A stretch of 64,000 nucleotides of DNA. Origin: Anaeramoeba flamelloides (Eukaryota > Metamonada > Anaeramoebidae). Below the pieces are notes generated by a model, which worked only from the letters and a program-made list of their open reading frames with translations, did not search any database and was not told the DNA's origin. The translations under genes were made by a program, and so were the position numbers. Positions 60,191-64,000 of this stretch are shown here, piece by piece. Every line of letters starts with the position of its first letter. The first letter of the stretch is position 1. Location: assembly GCA_027625915.1 (NCBI GenBank), contig JANTQA010000033.1:6386001-6450000 (forward strand), given 5' to 3'.

Positions 60191-60279
60191 TGCTGATTAA
60201 TGATTATAAGGTTCAAAGTTCAAGTAAATTGAACAAACAAGAAAAAAGGTGAATTAAAAAAAGAATAAAAAGTGTTTGT

Positions 60280-60615
60280 TTAACCAATATAATTAAAAAC
60301 AGCAAGATGCAAAATTACATTACAAATCAGAAAATCAACAAAGGCACGCTTTATTGAGACCTTTGTTTCTTTGTTTTCAGGATCCACCAAAGTACGGAGA
60401 TTGATTGTGAGAACGAAGGACCCAACTGTTGAGATAAACCCTGCCAAAAAGCTGTTAAATGGAAACTTGCCAACAAGAAAGACATAAACAAATTGAAAGA
60501 TCCCAGTTAAAAATTGAAACAAAAGAAAGCAATCGATAATTTTTAATGATTGTGTTGCTGAATTTTTGTAACCATCAAATATTCTTTTAAAGACTTTAAA
60601 TGAATTTTCAGTCAT
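60280..60615 (-). CDS. DAD1: DAD1/Ost2, oligosaccharyltransferase subunit
   Basis: A 111-residue protein, against 113 in human. It is a small three-to-four-helix ER membrane subunit of oligosaccharyltransferase, which transfers the glycan to Asn of nascent proteins. Family blocks are present in order: LKIIDCFLLFQFLTGIFQFV (24-43), LVGKFPFNSFLAGFISTVGS (47-66), LTINLRTLVDPENK (69-82), RAFVDFLICNVILHLAVFNY (90-109) and the terminal IG. The start Met gives the usual short cytosolic lead (TENSFKVFKRIFDGY). No intron is needed and the gene ends in TAA. It stands alone between long repeat-filled spacers. Confidence 0.97.
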   Translation of the reverse strand: MTENSFKVFKRIFDGYKNSATQSLKIIDCFLLFQFLTGIFQFVYVFLVGKFPFNSFLAGFISTVGSFVLTINLRTLVDPENKETKVSIKRAFVDFLICNVILHLAVFNYIG

Positions 60616-63413
60616 TTTCTGAGCAATTATTTGAGAAAAAGTAAAAAATAGAAAAATGATTTTTCTTTATCAAATGATTATCGAATTAAAGTTTATAATC
60701 CTTGATTCATCAAAAAAAGGATTGTGTTGTGTAAGGTGTTGATAATTTATTTTTTGGTTCTTGGTTGATTGTTCTCCAACTTACTATTTTGGAAAATAAT
60801 TGTCAAATGTTAAAAATTTTTCCTATCAATTTTCAAAAAAATTGAAATTTGATTGTAACAGTCAAAAAAAAAAAATAATCACTTATTTTTTTTTTCAGTA
60901 ATTTTATCAATTAAATTTCAATTTTTTGGAAGATCAATTTGACAAATTTTTTTCAATAACTGTTAGTATTAATTTTAATGATGATCAAAACAATTGAAAT
61001 TTTTTTAATATTGTTTTTTCTGAAATTGAAATTGAAGAGTCTAAGATTAAGAGTCTGGATGGTTTTTAAGAAATAATTTTTAATTCTTGCGTTGTTGGTT
61101 GAAATATTCAATTTCTTTTTTACTCAATTAACTAAAAAAAAAAAAAATTTTTTTTTTAAAAAAAGCTTCAAATAATACCAAAGTTAAAAAATTTTCAAAA
61201 GAACAACCTAAAAATCAAAATTTGTTTCTTAAAAACCATCCAAAATCTTTGTCTTATACTCTTCAATTGAGGAGTTTGAAAAAAAAAATTCATTTTTGAA
61301 CCACTATTCAAAAACTAGTAATATTCATTCCAAGTTTAATATCCATCAGATAAGAACTAAAATTAGCCTATGATAACACTGAATTAATATAATCCTTTTT
61401 TCCTGCTTGAGGGATTGTAAATATTAATGACTTATTACCTCTTATTCGTCCCCCACCTCCAGATGATCGAATAATTATTTTCACAAATACTTAATGGAAC
61501 TTTATACACACATAACCTTAATCAAATTTAGAAAAGGGGATGATTACACTCCAAGGAAAATTTAAACACGGAAAATTAAAGTTAGCCAAAAGTATACATT
61601 GGGTTGCAGTTATACTTCTTTTATAAATTATTTTTTCAAAGTTATCATAATTTTATGTCATAAAAAAAGGATAACTATTAAACTCATGAAAATCTGAATA
61701 CCCCCCTTTTTAAAAAGACTGACTTTTAAAAAAACACATATTTTCAGGGTATTTTTTTAATGAAAAAAGTTGAAATGAATTATTTTTTTTGATTGAGCAT
61801 TAAGATTGAAAAAAGAATAAATGTTAAAGCAATTTGTAGAAAACAATCAGGAATGTATATAAAAACTGAAACATGGAAAAAAATAAAATGATAAAAAATA
61901 TTCCAAAAACAGAAAAAAAAATCAGATTTTTAATTTAATTTAGCGATCATCTTTGGATTGAAATATTTTGTGTTATTTTTGAATTTAAAAATATGATTCT
62001 TTTTAGACGATTAAAAAAATATTTGAAAATTATATCTCTAAACTAAGTCAATTAAAAAATTCAAAAATTTTACAATTAAAAATGAAAAAAATATTACTGA
62101 AAAATTTCATTTTTTTTTCAATTCCTATTAATATCTATTAAAGTTGTAAAACTTTTTGAAAATTGTTATGTATAATAATGTTTTTTATATGATTGTATTT
62201 CAAAAATACAAAATTTAGAGATTTTTTTTTGAAAAAATTTTCCTTGTCTAGTATTTTGATAAGAATTCATTTTATTAATTTAATTTTCAGTACCAAAGAT
62301 CCAGATCCTTTTAGTGTTTTATTGATATTTGGATTCAAAAAAAAAAAAAAAAGAATTTTGAAGAAATCTCACTTTTAGTTATTTTGGAGATTATGTATGA
62401 ACAAGCTACCTTGAAATCTAATATTTTTTTTTTAATAAAAAAATAATAATCAATTAAATATCTAATTGTAGTAGATCAATAAAATTTATCTTTTATTTTA
62501 TTTTTACACATTATAAGAATTTCTTGAAATATAAAAGATTAAGTAAACTCCATTTCAAAACCATTGGCCCATTAAAAATCCAATTTTAAAGAAAAATATT
62601 TTTAATAATTGTTATTATCTATTTTAATATAAAAATTTCTATTTTAATATTCGGTTCTAAACTCAAGAGATATTTATTTTTTGTCTAAAAATAAAATAAA
62701 AAAAAGTAAAAAAAACTGTTAAAAAAAATTGGGACATTTATTTTGAAAGAAGTATTACATAAAAAATAGAAAATTTAAAAAAATAGTAAAACCCATTTAT
62801 CCATTCTCCTTATATTTGAATAACTAAATCGAATCTCTTTTTAATATTTGAAACCAAATTTTTTAATTAATTCATCTGCTACTTCTTTCCAATTTTTCAT
62901 TTCCATTTTCTATTTTAATAAAACACTGCCGAAAAAATAAAAAAGAGAAACAATGATTTATTTGCAAACCTATCATTGTGAGGAGAAAAACTTCTAAACG
63001 ATACAAAAGAAATTCAAAATTCATATGTAACATGGGCCATTTATTATGAAATTTAGTTTATTTTATTTTTGTTTAGATAAAATATCAGAAATTAATTATC
63101 ATTAAATTAAACTTTTTGATAATTATTATTATTTTTTTTTCTTTATTGGGATTATTTATTTAAATTATTTTTATTGATTTGAAAATATTTTAAAAAATTA
63201 AGAAATAATATTTATGTAACTGAGATTGTTAATTTGTTGTTTTTGCAACCGATTAAAAAACAATTTTTATGTTATTTTTTATTAATTTTAGATATTTATT
63301 ATTTTTTTTGTTTATTATACTGATTAATTTGAATTAGTTTTATTTATTTGAAAATATTTAAAAAATTGATAAACATAGTAAAATCATATTCTACTTTTAA
63401 TCTTTGTATATAA
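60616..63413. other. 2.8-kb spacer upstream of DAD1
   Basis: Just right of 60615 the DAD1 promoter is expected, but I see no clear motif. A hairpin element lies at 61031-61267 and a weak third copy of the 92-bp repeat at about 61540-61625. The frame at 62193-62378 is short and low in complexity. Confidence 0.45.
61031..61267. repeat. Compact hairpin element with ~87-bp arms
   Basis: The left arm starts ATTGAAGAGTCTAAG and carries TGGATGGTTTTTAAGAAA. The right arm (about 61180-61267) is its inverse with moderate changes. The loop is only about 60 bases of A/T runs, so the transcript or single strand would fold into a near-continuous stem. Confidence 0.65.
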
Positions 63414-64000
63414 TAGAGCATTTGATGATATATTTACTTTGGTTACGATAAAGTTAGAAAAGAGCAATGAAGTTTCGATAAAATCTTGATTATTTTAGAA
63501 AATGACCATTATTATCCTCGGATCGTAATATTCAAGTAAATCACGATATCCTCAAAAATCTCAATATTATATAAACTATAACAAATAGAGATATTTCGAA
63601 AAAATATATAATTATTTAAAAATCGTGATAAATATCAAAATATCTCAATTACAAAGTAATCCCAATATAATAGTTGATCGCTTAATCGGCTAATTCAAGA
63701 ATAATTTTACAAAGAAATTTGGTTTGATTCAAAAAGCAGATTATGTGAAAACAGTTATTCTTTGATAATAAAACAAAAAAGATACTTGATCCAATCAAGG
63801 ATCTGATCAAAGAGTTTTACTGTACTTTCATTTGTTTCAGGTGGCAAATCTATTGATACTTTAGATCAACAACAATAATAACTAAAGAGAAATAAATATT
63901 TTCTCAGTAAATAGTGGTTTTATAAATTGTATGAAATAGAAGATCTTCTCAAATAACAAACCCTTTATCTGTTCTTTAAAGAATGTGTTATTGATAAAAA
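63414..64000. mobile_element. ATCGCGAT-array DNA element, copy 2, cut by the window edge
   Basis: It starts with TAGAGCATTTGATGATA, matching the terminal repeat of copy 1 at 15 of 17 positions. It then follows the inverse of copy 1 from 33581 downward to about 33110, including AAAAGATACTTGAT, AGATCAACAACAATAATAAC and TTCTTTAAAGAATGTGTT. Its subterminal palindromes have mostly decayed (ATCGTGAT, ATCACGAT remain). The far end lies beyond the window. Confidence 0.7.

Larger units (their letters stand above)
53443..60279. other. 6.8-kb spacer filled with repeats
   Basis: The longest stretch without a gene. It holds G1 (53936-54097), TTAA-type copy D (56220-56963), a C10-A23 tract (57029-57061), F copy 2 (57707-59623) with G2 inside it, and simple purine and pyrimidine tracts close to DAD1. 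Between 54100 and 56200 I see only A+T-rich sequence. Frames at 58033, 58552-58816 and 59808 are short and lie in repeats or low-complexity DNA. Confidence 0.5.

Overview
The window is nuclear DNA of an A+T-rich protist. The genes carry spliceosomal GT-AG introns, several proteins contain long Asn, Glu, Lys and Gln runs, and the products are core eukaryotic ones: midasin, the exosome, oligosaccharyltransferase and ARF. Low-complexity inserts inside otherwise conserved proteins and thymine- or adenine-rich spacers fit an amoeboid protist such as an amoebozoan or an Anaeramoeba-like lineage. That placement is inferred from style only. I saw no prokaryotic operon, rRNA, tRNA, CRISPR or viral gene.

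Layout. A short-chain dehydrogenase/reductase (245-1186) comes first, then 3.7 kb without an intact gene. Next is a 16.6-kb intronless midasin gene (4918-21531). On the minus strand follow a Nudix CoA-diphosphatase-like gene, an ARF GTPase with one intron, and the exosome subunit RRP42, whose second intron is swollen to 2.6 kb by transposon-like DNA. A plus-strand gene spanning 37490-46910 encodes a CBP20-like RRM protein with an RS-rich region on each side. Its model needs a 7.7-kb intron, which holds an antiparallel TDT/SLAC1-type transporter gene, and two microexons of 1 and 5 nt. A dual-specificity phosphatase (minus), a bZIP factor with a CRE palindrome upstream (plus) and DAD1 (minus) follow. 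The last 3.4 kb holds repeats only.

Repeats. The spaces between genes are filled with non-coding terminal-inverted-repeat elements. Three groups stand out. One is a family of about 760 bp with ends TTAA-GGGAYTA (five copies or pieces). The second is a shorter family with similar ends, one copy of which lies inside another repeat with a readable empty site. The third is a 1.2-kb element whose subterminal regions are packed with ATCGCGAT-like palindromes (one whole copy, one running off the right edge). Several single hairpin elements also occur.

Function. Midasin and RRP42 both serve ribosome and RNA maturation. The RRM protein probably acts in nuclear pre-mRNA handling. ARF and DAD1 serve the secretory pathway. 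The genes do not form one pathway; the window looks like an ordinary eukaryotic mix. The points most worth a second look are the microexons, the nested transporter gene with two in-frame TGA codons, and the TTAA and ATCGCGAT element families.
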